From positions 1-7,643 of the forward strand of contig JAJRXE010000490.1 of assembly GCA_024276455.1 (NCBI GenBank): a DNA stretch of 7,643 nucleotides, given 5' to 3'. Below are positions 1 to 6,508 of the stretch, piece by piece (position 1 is the first letter of the stretch; every line of letters starts with the position of its first letter). This DNA comes from Calditrichota bacterium (GTDB lineage: Bacteria > Calditrichota > Calditrichia > RBG-13-44-9). The notes beneath the pieces are model-generated. The model was not told the origin of the DNA. It saw only the letters and a list, made by a program, of their open reading frames with translations, and searched no databases. A program made the translations under genes and the position numbers.

Positions 1-18
1 TACATTCACTTCAAGCAT
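1..18 (-). CDS. Start of a truncated gene, probably a STAS-domain anti-sigma factor antagonist
   Basis: Only the first six codons are inside the window, reading M-L-E-V-N-V. The ATG lies one base after the TGA stop of the anti-sigma kinase gene, and an AGGAG Shine-Dalgarno sequence sits six bases upstream, inside the end of the kinase gene. This arrangement is typical of a translationally coupled downstream gene. The start of the peptide resembles the first beta strand of SpoIIAA/RsbV-type STAS proteins, which are commonly encoded next to RsbW-like kinases. In that scheme the protein would bind and sequester the kinase when unphosphorylated. Seen: the start codon, ribosome site and coupling. 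Inferred: the STAS identity, which rests on context and six residues only. Confidence 0.55.
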
Positions 19-19
19 C

Positions 20-445
20 TCACGCTCCTGATGAAAAATGTTTAATCATTATCAACTTATTTCCTTTTTCAGGATCCGGTTCATAGCGGACTTCGTCCAT
101 ATACGCCTGAATGAGATGTACCCCCAATCCACCGGGACGCACCTCGCTGAGTTCCCGACCGCGAATTTTCTCCGGATCGGCGGAGGTTCCAAAATCGTGC
201 AACACAATCTCAAGAGCATCTGGAGCAATACGACAACGCACCGTAATTTGATTATTCGGATCGTTATGATAGGCGTGGCGAATGACGTTCGTCACGGCTT
301 CATCCACGGCAAGCGTAATTCCCTGACGTTCCCGATCTGGAAAATTATTAAGCACACACAAATGATCAATCGCACACCGCACCACTTTCAAATATCTGGG
401 TTGGCTGGGTATGACGATTTCGATGGTGTCCTGCTGTTTTTTCAC
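20..445 (-). CDS. RsbW/SpoIIAB-like anti-sigma regulatory serine kinase (HATPase_c_2 domain)
   Basis: This 141-residue protein is essentially one GHKL ATPase domain, the usual size for RsbW-type kinases. Visible ATP-site motifs are the N box (E49-A-V-T-N53, followed by VIRHAY), the G1 box D84-F-G86, and the G2 box G105-G-L-G-V-H-L111. Such proteins bind a sigma factor or another partner and phosphorylate a STAS antagonist on Ser/Thr. It lies 149 bases downstream of a SpoIIE-type phosphatase gene on the same strand, and its stop nearly overlaps the next start, so the three probably form a partner-switching module. The start is GTG (443-445): no ATG, GTG or TTG lies upstream in frame before a stop, and the ribosome site is weak. 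No sigma factor gene is visible, so the final target is unknown and may be a non-sigma partner. Confidence 0.9.
   Translation of the reverse strand: MKKQQDTIEIVIPSQPRYLKVVRCAIDHLCVLNNFPDRERQGITLAVDEAVTNVIRHAYHNDPNNQITVRCRIAPDALEIVLHDFGTSADPEKIRGRELSEVRPGGLGVHLIQAYMDEVRYEPDPEKGNKLIMIKHFSSGA
25..29 (-). promoter_or_regulatory. Strong Shine-Dalgarno site for the truncated gene at the left edge
   Basis: AGGAG on the minus strand, six bases before the ATG at 16-18. It lies within the last codons of the upstream kinase gene and is the main evidence that a coupled third gene begins here. Confidence 0.65.
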
Positions 446-594
446 TTTTTCTGTGTTACCGTAATTAATTTAAACACGTACTGACTTCAAAATCGAATAT
501 CTTCTCTGTTTCCCTCTGTAAGCCGTTCCTTTACCGGGAGTAGGAAATCGACTGCGAGCAGCTTAAGCAAAATCCAGGCATTTTCTGCGAAATT

Positions 595-1944
595 CTACGG
601 CTTTCTCCAGCCTAACGCCAGAGCCGTTACATCATCGTGCTGCTCCATTTCGCCGATAAATTGGTAAACATCCTGCAACAATATGTCCAGGGCATCTTTC
701 CCGCTTAGTTTGGGTCTGGAGAGGATGTCCTGAACCCGCTTGAAGGAATACATCTCCCCAGTTCGATTTTTAGCTTCTACAATACCGTCGGTAATAAATA
801 CCAGGGTATCGCCCGGGCGTAACTGTATTTTTCCGGATTGGTACGGGAAACCAGGGGATATTCCCAGGGGAATCCCCGTCGATCCGGAAATCCACTCGGA
901 GTCTCCCTGGCGGGAAATGCGCAAAAAAGGGAGATGTCCTGCATCGGCAAAGTGGAATTCGCCGGTGTCCAGATGCAAGAGGCTGTAGAAAAAAGTCACG
1001 AACATTCCCCGCCGGCTCCGAGTACTGAGAACCCTATTCAGGGCAGCGAGAACCCGCTCGGGCGCTTGCTCATTCCGGGCATGGATGCGAAAATCACTCA
1101 CCAGACGAGCCATGTAAAGGGCGGCTGGGATCCCTTTCCCGGAAACATCACCGATGGCAACGCCCAGCGTTCGGGGAACGGGTTCCAGAACATCGTAAAA
1201 ATCTCCTCCCACCGCCACAGCAGGAATACTTCTCGCGACTACCTGAAAGAGACCTTCCAGAGATTGCGGTAAGTGTTCCGGCATAAAACTTTCCTGAATG
1301 ACTTTGGCGGCTTCTAACTGTTGCTCAATCCGCTGCTTTTCCAGTTCCAGACGGTGCACCCGGGCATTTTCAATCGCCAGCGCCACATTCCGGCAAAAGG
1401 TGGAAAAAAGCTCCAGATCATCTTCATCAAAGGCTTTCCCATCGGCTCGATTAATTACCTCCGCCACCCCGATAAGTTTTTCCTTTACCTTCAACGGGGC
1501 AGCCAGAATGGAACGGGTGCGAAATCCGGTCTCTTCATCCACTTTCGGATTAAAACGCGGGTCTTGATAGGCATCCGGAACGTTGAGGGGTTCGCCATGT
1601 TGAACCACCCACCCCACAATTCCTTTATCCATGGGAAGCTCGATCAGACGAATTTTCTCCCCAACCTCCCCCAACGCTACCGGACATTCTAAAACCCCCT
1701 TTTTCTCATTAATTATCATCACAGAACTGGCTTCGGCATTCATGACCGCCTGGGCTTTCTCCATTACCAACATCATTACTTCGTCCAGATTCAACGTGGA
1801 ATTAATAATCGCACTGATTTCCATTAAACTGGAAAGCGCTTCCACCCGATTGCGCAAGGTTTCGACCTCTCGACGCATTTCGGACAACGATTCATCGGTA
1901 GGAAAAGGCTGATTTATTTGCTTTTTGTTGCCGGTGACTGTCAT
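595..1944 (-). CDS. GAF-domain SpoIIE-type PP2C serine/threonine phosphatase (RsbU-like)
   Basis: This 449-residue cytosolic regulator has no membrane segment. Residues 18-40 form a short helical or coiled-coil lead-in. Residues about 41-195 are a GAF sensor domain (GIVGWVVQHGEPLNVPDA at 108-125, RTRSILAAPL at 142-151). A second coiled-coil linker (196-218) leads to the phosphatase domain with GGDFYD (246-251), GDVSGKG (265-271), DAGHLPF (334-340), TDGIVEAKN (385-393) and the closing HDDVTAL (436-442). The acidic metal-binding residues expected of the PPM family are present at 248/251, 266, 386 and 437/438. By family knowledge it dephosphorylates a STAS antagonist when the GAF domain or an upstream partner signals; the ligand cannot be told. 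ATG is at 1942-1944 with AGGG ten bases upstream. It is probably the first gene of the module. Confidence 0.95.
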   Translation of the reverse strand: MTVTGNKKQINQPFPTDESLSEMRREVETLRNRVEALSSLMEISAIINSTLNLDEVMMLVMEKAQAVMNAEASSVMIINEKKGVLECPVALGEVGEKIRLIELPMDKGIVGWVVQHGEPLNVPDAYQDPRFNPKVDEETGFRTRSILAAPLKVKEKLIGVAEVINRADGKAFDEDDLELFSTFCRNVALAIENARVHRLELEKQRIEQQLEAAKVIQESFMPEHLPQSLEGLFQVVARSIPAVAVGGDFYDVLEPVPRTLGVAIGDVSGKGIPAALYMARLVSDFRIHARNEQAPERVLAALNRVLSTRSRRGMFVTFFYSLLHLDTGEFHFADAGHLPFLRISRQGDSEWISGSTGIPLGISPGFPYQSGKIQLRPGDTLVFITDGIVEAKNRTGEMYSFKRVQDILSRPKLSGKDALDILLQDVYQFIGEMEQHDDVTALALGWRKP

Positions 1945-2054
1945 TATTTACGAACCCTGATCAACGGTTTGGAAAAAAGTCGTGATTATGTTCAATCTTG
2001 CTTTATCTCAAAATGAGAAAAATCAGGAAATGCTCTGTTTTTAATATTTAATTC

Positions 2055-2083
2055 ATTTTAATATAATAAAAGACCTTACTCAA
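2055..2083 (-). promoter_or_regulatory. Candidate sigma-70-type promoter for the phosphatase gene
   Basis: On the minus strand a TTGAGT box (2078-2083) is separated by 17 bases from a TAAAAT box (2055-2060). This would place the transcript start near 2048 and give a leader of about 100 bases before the ATG at 1944. The match is 4/6 and 5/6 to consensus in a very AT-rich stretch, so chance is a real possibility. A small hairpin (TCTCA-AAA-TGAGA, 2006-2018) falls in the leader. Confidence 0.35.
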
Positions 2084-2728
2084 TCAATAATTATTAACCC
2101 AAAATAAAAAATTAGATCATAGTAAATTTGATATACACCATAAAATGACGCTTCAAATATTTTAGGAAAACGGGAGAATGGTTTTTAATCTTATCTTCCA
2201 GCATCGTCACGGTACCCCCTGTCATGGAAAAGTCCGCCTTTTCTATTGCACAAAGGTCGCGCTGCTTCACCGTTGTGAAAATCGCTTTGAATGTGTTTCA
2301 CTTCAATCAATTAGTCCGTTATTGAATAGGATTTTTCATATTTCTCCGATCTTCTTCCCCGCAAGTCGTTAAAATAAGGGACGGGTGGAAGGTAAATAAA
2401 TTCTCGAAAACACAGCGCCAATTTTCCGTCTGCAAGGGAATCCGAGACAGAGGGGACGACCATTCACCATGTGAAAACTGAGAATCTTTCAATTAATTTT
2501 AATGATTGGCACCACGCGCTACTTCATACAAACAAACCTCGTACCTGTTCAGCCCAACCGACCAGGATTTGTAACGACAGAGTGTTGAAAATACCTTACC
2601 CTGGTGACGATTCATCAAACCGTCTAAAAATGGCCGTCTTCAAAGAAACCGGGACTACAAATCACTAAATCACACAATAACGTGATGTAATCCTGCAACA
2701 AGAAAAATCCTTTAACAACAAAAATTTG

Positions 2729-2743
2729 TGGCACATCAATTGC
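2729..2743 (+). promoter_or_regulatory. Sigma-54 (RpoN) promoter for the HEAT-repeat gene
   Basis: TGGCACATCAATTGC carries the invariant GG (2730-2731) and GC (2742-2743) separated by exactly ten bases, with full TGGCAC and TTGC boxes matching the -24/-12 consensus. Transcription would start near 2755, about 21 bases before the ATG at 2776 and leaving AGGG (2761-2764) as ribosome site. Spacing, strand and distance to the gene all agree. Sigma-54 promoters need an AAA+ enhancer-binding activator. Neither its gene nor an obvious activator site was recognised in the window. Confidence 0.8.
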
Positions 2744-2775
2744 AAATAATTAGGGAAAACAGGGATTGTTGACTG

Positions 2776-4557
2776 ATGACAGAAGAAAAAAGGATTCATT
2801 TACTTAAAAGTTTAAATCAGCCTGACGTTGAGAAAAAAGTAGAAGCTATCGCTAAACTGAGCGGATTAGCTGATCCTCACATTTTTAAGATTCTCTCCGG
2901 CTATTTCTCTGAACCTCATCCGGCGGTGCGGGAAGCGTTATTTAACGCCTTTACCCGCGAGAAGGACCGCTGGGTGGCAGAGATTGTGGCCGACACTCTG
3001 TACTCGCCCCAGATTTCTGTTAGAAGCCTGGCCATGGAAATCCTGCGCGAAATCGGCCCGGAATCCCTGCTTCCCCTGCGACGGTTAATGAAAAGTCCCA
3101 AAAGTGAGCTCCGAAAAATTGCCGCTGAGCTAATCGCCGATATTGCCCACCCCCAATCGGGTGTTTACTTAATCCATCTGCTGGACGATCCCGATCCCCA
3201 GGTAGTGGAATGTGCCATTAAGGGACTGGGCAAGGTACACGAGATTTCCGCCGTTCCTCTGCTTTACGAGCAAGCCCAACGCAACCTCCGGTTGCAACCA
3301 ATGATTCTTAGCTCCCTTACCAAAATATTTTTGCACTGGGAAAACCGGATTATTCAGGAAGAATATCTGGCAACAGATCCCATTGCCGTGTTCGATTTTC
3401 TCAATACGGTCCAGGAAAACGGCAATGCCAGCAGTTTAAACCTGGTATTACAATGGTTGAAAAATCACGCTCGGGAAATGGGCGACGAACTCCTCAAAGC
3501 CCTGGCAGCCATTTTCCGTCGGTATCCCCAGGCGGTGATTCCAACCCACTACTTCAGAATTCTTCAGAAAATTCAAGAAGAATATGCCGATAAAATTTCC
3601 TTACAGGATTATCTTATTTGCTTAAGCCATTTACCCAGCTCCATTGCCCTCAAAGAGCTTTTAACCTATTTTAAAAAGGATCCCAGAAGTTATCAGATTT
3701 TCCTCTACCGTTTTGTGGAAAATTTTCCGGGAATTTATTTCGCCCAATATCCTGAAATTTCCCGAGAAATTAACCTGCAGATTCTGCGCTATTTGACCTG
3801 GAAGAACGTTCGAATTCAGGAACCGGCTCTGTTAACGCTGTATCGCAAAATCAAAAATCGCGAAGAACAAGACCTACTGCTCCAGCTGGCCACCCAGAAT
3901 CAGATTCCTGAAGCGAAAAATATCTTACTGGAAAACGTGAGTTTGAGAAATCGTTCGCGTCTGGAAAAATACCTGGAAGGTCTGTTGTACTATCGGGATG
4001 CTTCTCTCTGGAATCTTTATTTGAAATTTCTGGATCATTCCCGTCAGGAAGTTCGGAACCTGGCTCTCAAGGGAGTTTTGCAATATCCCGAATTGACCGT
4101 GGAATACATTCGGACCCGGATTGATCGCGTTTCTGAAAGCGAAAAACTGTTTTTATTTCAATTGGGCAGTCTGTTACCTCAAAAAAACTGGATCAGCTTC
4201 CTGCAAAATTGGGTCGCGAAAGTGGATGAAAATAAATTATTGCTCCTCCAAACATTTTTACGGGAAAATAATAATCACGAATTTATTCCCGTAATTGCTC
4301 ATCTGCTCCGCACCCATTTGCAGGAAGCTGACGATTTATTCGCCAGGCTGCAAGCGGAGATTTCTCATCTGGAGATTTCCTCCGGAGTGCAGCACTATCT
4401 CTGTACCATCCCGCTGGAAGAATTTTACCAGACCATGGATTTACTGCGTCCTTACTGGCGAAAAGAAGTGGAAAATTGGATGGCAAAACGACAGGAAAAA
4501 GAAGCCGATTCTTTCGGTGGGATTCAAACGCGCCTAAAATTTCAAGCCGCAGGATAA
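2776..4557 (+). CDS. HEAT-repeat protein of unknown function
   Basis: This is a 593-residue, soluble, all-helical protein with no signal peptide or membrane segment. Residues about 9-170 contain five clear HEAT/PBS-lyase-like helical pairs of roughly 30-35 residues, each with a D/P-rich turn and a VR/VxxxA pattern (for example DPQVVECAIKGLGKVHEI at 140-157). A further repeat is visible at about 411-445 (HSRQEVRNLALKGVLQYP). The middle and the C-terminal 150 residues are helical but less regular, probably diverged repeats. HEAT solenoids are protein-binding scaffolds; no catalytic motif is seen. ATG is chosen because AGGG lies 11 bases upstream and a sigma-54 promoter ends 33 bases upstream. 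The gene stands alone, so it is likely a monocistronic, sigma-54-dependent unit. A link to the neighbouring partner-switch module is only a guess from proximity. Confidence 0.85.
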   Translation: MTEEKRIHLLKSLNQPDVEKKVEAIAKLSGLADPHIFKILSGYFSEPHPAVREALFNAFTREKDRWVAEIVADTLYSPQISVRSLAMEILREIGPESLLPLRRLMKSPKSELRKIAAELIADIAHPQSGVYLIHLLDDPDPQVVECAIKGLGKVHEISAVPLLYEQAQRNLRLQPMILSSLTKIFLHWENRIIQEEYLATDPIAVFDFLNTVQENGNASSLNLVLQWLKNHAREMGDELLKALAAIFRRYPQAVIPTHYFRILQKIQEEYADKISLQDYLICLSHLPSSIALKELLTYFKKDPRSYQIFLYRFVENFPGIYFAQYPEISREINLQILRYLTWKNVRIQEPALLTLYRKIKNREEQDLLLQLATQNQIPEAKNILLENVSLRNRSRLEKYLEGLLYYRDASLWNLYLKFLDHSRQEVRNLALKGVLQYPELTVEYIRTRIDRVSESEKLFLFQLGSLLPQKNWISFLQNWVAKVDENKLLLLQTFLRENNNHEFIPVIAHLLRTHLQEADDLFARLQAEISHLEISSGVQHYLCTIPLEEFYQTMDLLRPYWRKEVENWMAKRQEKEADSFGGIQTRLKFQAAG

Positions 4558-4583
4558 ACCTCCCCTCATCAGCCTACCTGATT

Positions 4584-4639
4584 CATGCGATATTGGACGA
4601 AGCGGTCTGGTTCAAAGGCCGCTTCCCCAATACTCCATG
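4584..4639 (+). terminator. Long interrupted stem-loop after the HEAT-repeat gene, possible terminator
   Basis: It begins 27 bases after the TAA. Arms pair as CATG, TATTGG and GAAGCGG (4584-4605) with CCGCTTC, CCAATA and CATG (4619-4639), separated by small internal loops, and the apical loop has 13 bases. It lacks an immediate T-run (ATTTTT appears about 33 bases later), so it may be a weak terminator, an mRNA 3' stabiliser or a palindromic repeat copy. Confidence 0.5.
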
Positions 4640-4939
4640 CACTTCTCTCACCAGGGCGCAATATTTTTAAAAACATTAGATTAAATCCCCTCACGAAGGT
4701 ATCAAGCCATAAAGAACAACTATTACAAATTTTAAAAATTAACCTGTTGTGTTAATTAAGACATAAGTTAAATAAGTTGAAAAAATTTAATTGGAGTAAA
4801 AATTAAGAGAGAGTTTGATTTTTCTAACCAACCCACTCCCCATTTTCCCCTCCCAACTGACAGGCAGAGGGACAAGAGGACAGTAAGGACTTGTTAATTC
4901 AGGTAGGGGCAAGGCGTAAATTAAAAAAAATTCAATGAT

Positions 4940-4968
4940 TCGAAAAAATTTTTCTCTCATTTTTTCGA
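4940..4968. repeat. Perfect 10-base inverted repeat, TCGAAAAAAT / ATTTTTTCGA
   Basis: Arms at 4940-4949 and 4959-4968 surround a nine-base loop. It is AT-rich and lies just beyond the mobB-side terminator hairpin. It could add to termination or simply be AT-rich spacer sequence. Confidence 0.5.
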
Positions 4969-4976
4969 TAATTTAA

Positions 4977-5003
4977 ACTGGGGCTGACTATTGACTCCCC
5001 AGT
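4977..5003 (-). terminator. mobB: Probable transcription terminator of mobB
   Basis: A perfect 7-bp stem (ACTGGGG with CCCCAGT) has a 13-base loop. Read on the minus strand it is followed by TTTAAATTATC, a partial U-tract. It lies 74 bases downstream of the mobB stop, on the expected strand. Confidence 0.55.
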
Positions 5004-5076
5004 GAAGTTCCAGGATTGACAACCATCAGGAAAACTCATGTTTTAATTACGTAGATTTAGATCTTGACCCGACCAT

Positions 5077-5562
5077 TCACTCCCGCCCGGCAAGAAATTG
5101 AATCAAGAAACGGACCAATTTTTTGTCGAAAGGAAGAAAAGCGGGGTACTTCTGGTGGAGCCCTTCCGAGTTGACCACTGCAACGACATTTTGCAGATCG
5201 TCCAGGAGGTCGTCCGGTTCCGCCAACACGATTTTCGGGGAGGGAGCACGGCGCTGCGATTCTACCAGCACCACATCACAGCGAGCGTAAGCCGTCTGCT
5301 GGATTTCATCCAGCAGCTCATCCCCGGAATCGGAAACCACCAGGGTCATGCCTTCGCTGGTGAAAAAGGCGGCGGGATTGGCCCCGGCCCGTCGGTGTCG
5401 GTCGGAATCGCTCCCTGGACGATCCAGAGAATGACTGTGCGAGGAGTGCTTCATGGTTCCCACCTTCAAACCGCGCGCCGTTAGCTCTCCCACTAAAAAC
5501 TCTATTAGGGTGGTCTTCCCGCTGTTCTTTGGCCCTACAATGTGAATCCGTTTTGGATGCAT
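5077..5562 (-). CDS. mobB: MobB, molybdopterin-guanine dinucleotide biosynthesis adaptor GTPase
   Basis: This 161-residue P-loop protein has the usual size for MobB. Residues 10-18 are the Walker A motif GPKNSGKTT, after a first strand RIHIV. The family signature follows: TMKHSSHSHSLDRPGSDS (36-53), then RRAGA (57-61). The Walker B-like strand is DVVLVES (96-102), followed by PKIVL (109-113). MobB binds GTP and helps MobA attach GMP to molybdopterin for the bis-MGD cofactor of oxidoreductases. The strand-end motif reads VESQR where many members have VEG-aromatic-K, a modest divergence. ATG at 5560-5562 is supported by a full AGGAGG nine bases upstream. It is a single gene with no moaA, moeA, mobA or molybdoenzyme gene beside it, diverging from sfsA. 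Confidence 0.92.
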   Translation of the reverse strand: MHPKRIHIVGPKNSGKTTLIEFLVGELTARGLKVGTMKHSSHSHSLDRPGSDSDRHRRAGANPAAFFTSEGMTLVVSDSGDELLDEIQQTAYARCDVVLVESQRRAPSPKIVLAEPDDLLDDLQNVVAVVNSEGLHQKYPAFLPFDKKLVRFLIQFLAGRE

Positions 5563-5571
5563 CGGAAAAAC

Positions 5572-5577
5572 CCTCCT
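5572..5577 (-). promoter_or_regulatory. mobB: Strong Shine-Dalgarno site of mobB
   Basis: AGGAGG on the minus strand, nine bases before the ATG at 5560-5562. It fixes this start over the longer overlapping frame on the same strand. Confidence 0.7.
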
Positions 5578-5665
5578 GAAAATACTGGTAATACGGCAAA
5601 AATTTAATTCACTGGCTCAACCGGGCGATTGCCCTTAAATTATTTCTCGCAAAATAAGGGTAAGA

Positions 5666-5696
5666 GTCCACCTGGACAAACAAAATTGTCAATTTT
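5666..5696. promoter_or_regulatory. Two adjacent dyads upstream of sfsA, possible operator
   Basis: GTCCACCTGGAC (5666-5677, 5-base arms) is followed five bases later by AAAATTGTCAATTTT (5682-5696, 7-base arms around one base). The second dyad ends one base before the likely sfsA ribosome site GGAAGAG (5698-5704). Its centre is too short to form a good RNA hairpin, so if functional it would be a DNA-binding site in this divergent mobB-sfsA control region. AT richness makes chance possible. No confident promoter was found here for either gene. Confidence 0.3.
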
Positions 5697-5714
5697 TGGA
5701 AGAGAAAAAATAGC

Positions 5715-6413
5715 ATGAGATTACCTTCCGATTTAATCCCCGGTAAATTGTTAAAACGCTACAAACGCTTCCTGGCCGATGTCCAGTTGAAGGACGGTCA
5801 AATCGTCACCGCCCATTGCCCCAATTCCGGCAGCATGAAGGGGTGTAACGACCCCGGTTCCCGGGTGCTCCTTTCCCGCAGCAACAATCCCAGACGTAAA
5901 TTGCCTTATACCTGGGAGCTGGTGCAGGTGGGACCGATCTGGGTGGGCATCAATACCCAGTACCCCAATCGATTGGTGGTGGAAGGCATTCGCACCGGAG
6001 TGGTGAAAGAGCTGCAGGGCTACCCGGTCATTCGTCAGGAAGTGAAATACGGACAGAACAGTCGGGTGGATTTGTTGCTGGAAAATGGGGCGGAAAAGTG
6101 TTACGTCGAGTTAAAGAACGTCACCCTGGTGGAAAACCGACGGGCTCTCTTCCCGGATGCCGTCACAGTGCGGGGACAGAAACACCTGCAGGAACTCATG
6201 GACATGGTGACGGAGGGACACCGGGCGGTGATTTTTTTCGTGGTGCAGCGCGAAGACGCCGACCTGTTTGCACCGGCGGACCAGATCGATCCGCGCTACG
6301 GGAAGCTGCTGCGTCAGGCGGTAAAACACGGAGTGGAAGCCCTGGCCTACCAGGCACGGGTTTCGCCTCAGGAGATTGTCCTCTTCCGTCCCCTGCCAAT
6401 TATTCTAAAATAG
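5715..6413 (+). CDS. sfsA: SfsA family DNA/RNA nuclease (sugar fermentation stimulation protein homologue)
   Basis: At 232 residues it is close to the 234 of the E. coli protein and collinear with it. Conserved landmarks are L13-KRYKRFLADV (an OB-like N-terminal part), H34-CPNSGSM41, R61-KLPYTWEL69, the nuclease core with SRVD (116-119) and VELK (131-134) as the PD-(D/E)xK residues, and PDAVTVRGQKHL (147-158). The family was first named for stimulating maltose fermentation in E. coli and is now regarded as a nuclease fold; its cellular substrate is uncertain. ATG at 5715 is preceded by GGAAGAG with a ten-base spacer. It is a single gene, divergent from mobB and convergent with comF, and a tandem repeat begins directly after its TAG. 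All active-site residues appear intact. Confidence 0.95.
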   Translation: MRLPSDLIPGKLLKRYKRFLADVQLKDGQIVTAHCPNSGSMKGCNDPGSRVLLSRSNNPRRKLPYTWELVQVGPIWVGINTQYPNRLVVEGIRTGVVKELQGYPVIRQEVKYGQNSRVDLLLENGAEKCYVELKNVTLVENRRALFPDAVTVRGQKHLQELMDMVTEGHRAVIFFVVQREDADLFAPADQIDPRYGKLLRQAVKHGVEALAYQARVSPQEIVLFRPLPIILK

Positions 6414-6443
6414 CCCACGAAACACCCGAATAAACGCGAAAAA
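6414..6443 (-). repeat. Short tandem repeat abutting the sfsA stop codon
   Basis: Directly after TAG the sequence is built of units CCCACGAAACA, CCCGAATAAA and CGCGAAAAA, degenerate copies of a CACGAATTTT-like 9-11-base unit. The minus-strand reading is the TTCGTG-type orientation also seen at 6509-6540 and 7431-7465. Confidence 0.6.
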
Positions 6444-6508
6444 ACAATTTTACTTTCTCATTTAAATTTAAGCCATCTTTTTTTCTGGAATTATTTGCAG
6501 ACTGTGAA

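Larger units (their letters stand above)
1945..2775. other. Gene-free divergent spacer of 831 bases
   Basis: The spacer lies between the divergently transcribed phosphatase and HEAT-repeat genes. The first 220 bases are strongly AT-rich, while 2180-2700 is more balanced in composition. Two open frames (2178-2372 and 2471-2668, plus strand) encode no recognisable domain, have no convincing ribosome site and look accidental. Weak inverted repeats occur (GTGAAA/TTTCAC around 2274-2300 and TTCAAT/ATTGAA around 2303-2327). There is no tRNA, CRISPR or transposase trace. Only the sigma-54 site at its right end and the candidate minus-strand promoter are assigned. An unannotated RNA or a decayed gene in 2180-2700 cannot be excluded. 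Confidence 0.6.
4558..5076. other. Convergent spacer of 519 bases with several inverted repeats, no gene
   Basis: The spacer lies between the 3' ends of the HEAT gene (plus) and mobB (minus). It holds the stem-loop at 4584-4639, a C-rich then purine-rich stretch (4827-4889, with CCCTC/GAGGG arms), a GTAGGGGCAAGGCG motif at 4903-4916, a 10-base AT-rich inverted repeat (4940-4949 with 4959-4968), and the mobB-side terminator at 4977-5003. No credible open frame, RNA gene or mobile element is visible. The section 4640-4820 is simply AT-rich. Confidence 0.6.

Noticed and set aside
38..484. 148-codon open frame on the plus strand opposite the kinase gene
   Set aside because: It is a shadow of the well-supported anti-sigma kinase on the other strand and has no recognisable domain.
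2440..2520. CTGAGA motif as a possible TPP riboswitch
   Set aside because: The matching GAACCTGATC-type half and the overall helices are absent, and the nearest downstream gene is not thiamin related and is 250 bases away behind its own promoter.
2507..2520. Second TGGCAC box as another sigma-54 promoter
   Set aside because: The GC element is eight bases after GG instead of ten, and no gene starts nearby.
2178..2668. Two open frames (2178-2372 and 2471-2668) in the divergent spacer
   Set aside because: They are short, have no ribosome site worth the name and no recognisable domain; amino-acid make-up looks random.
4606..4625. GGTTCAAAGGCC as a tRNA T-arm
   Set aside because: It lies in the loop and arm of a different stem-loop; no acceptor, D or anticodon arms are present.
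4807..4818. AGAGTTTGAT resembling the 5' end of 16S rRNA
   Set aside because: The match stops after ten bases and the following sequence is unrelated AT- and C-rich spacer.
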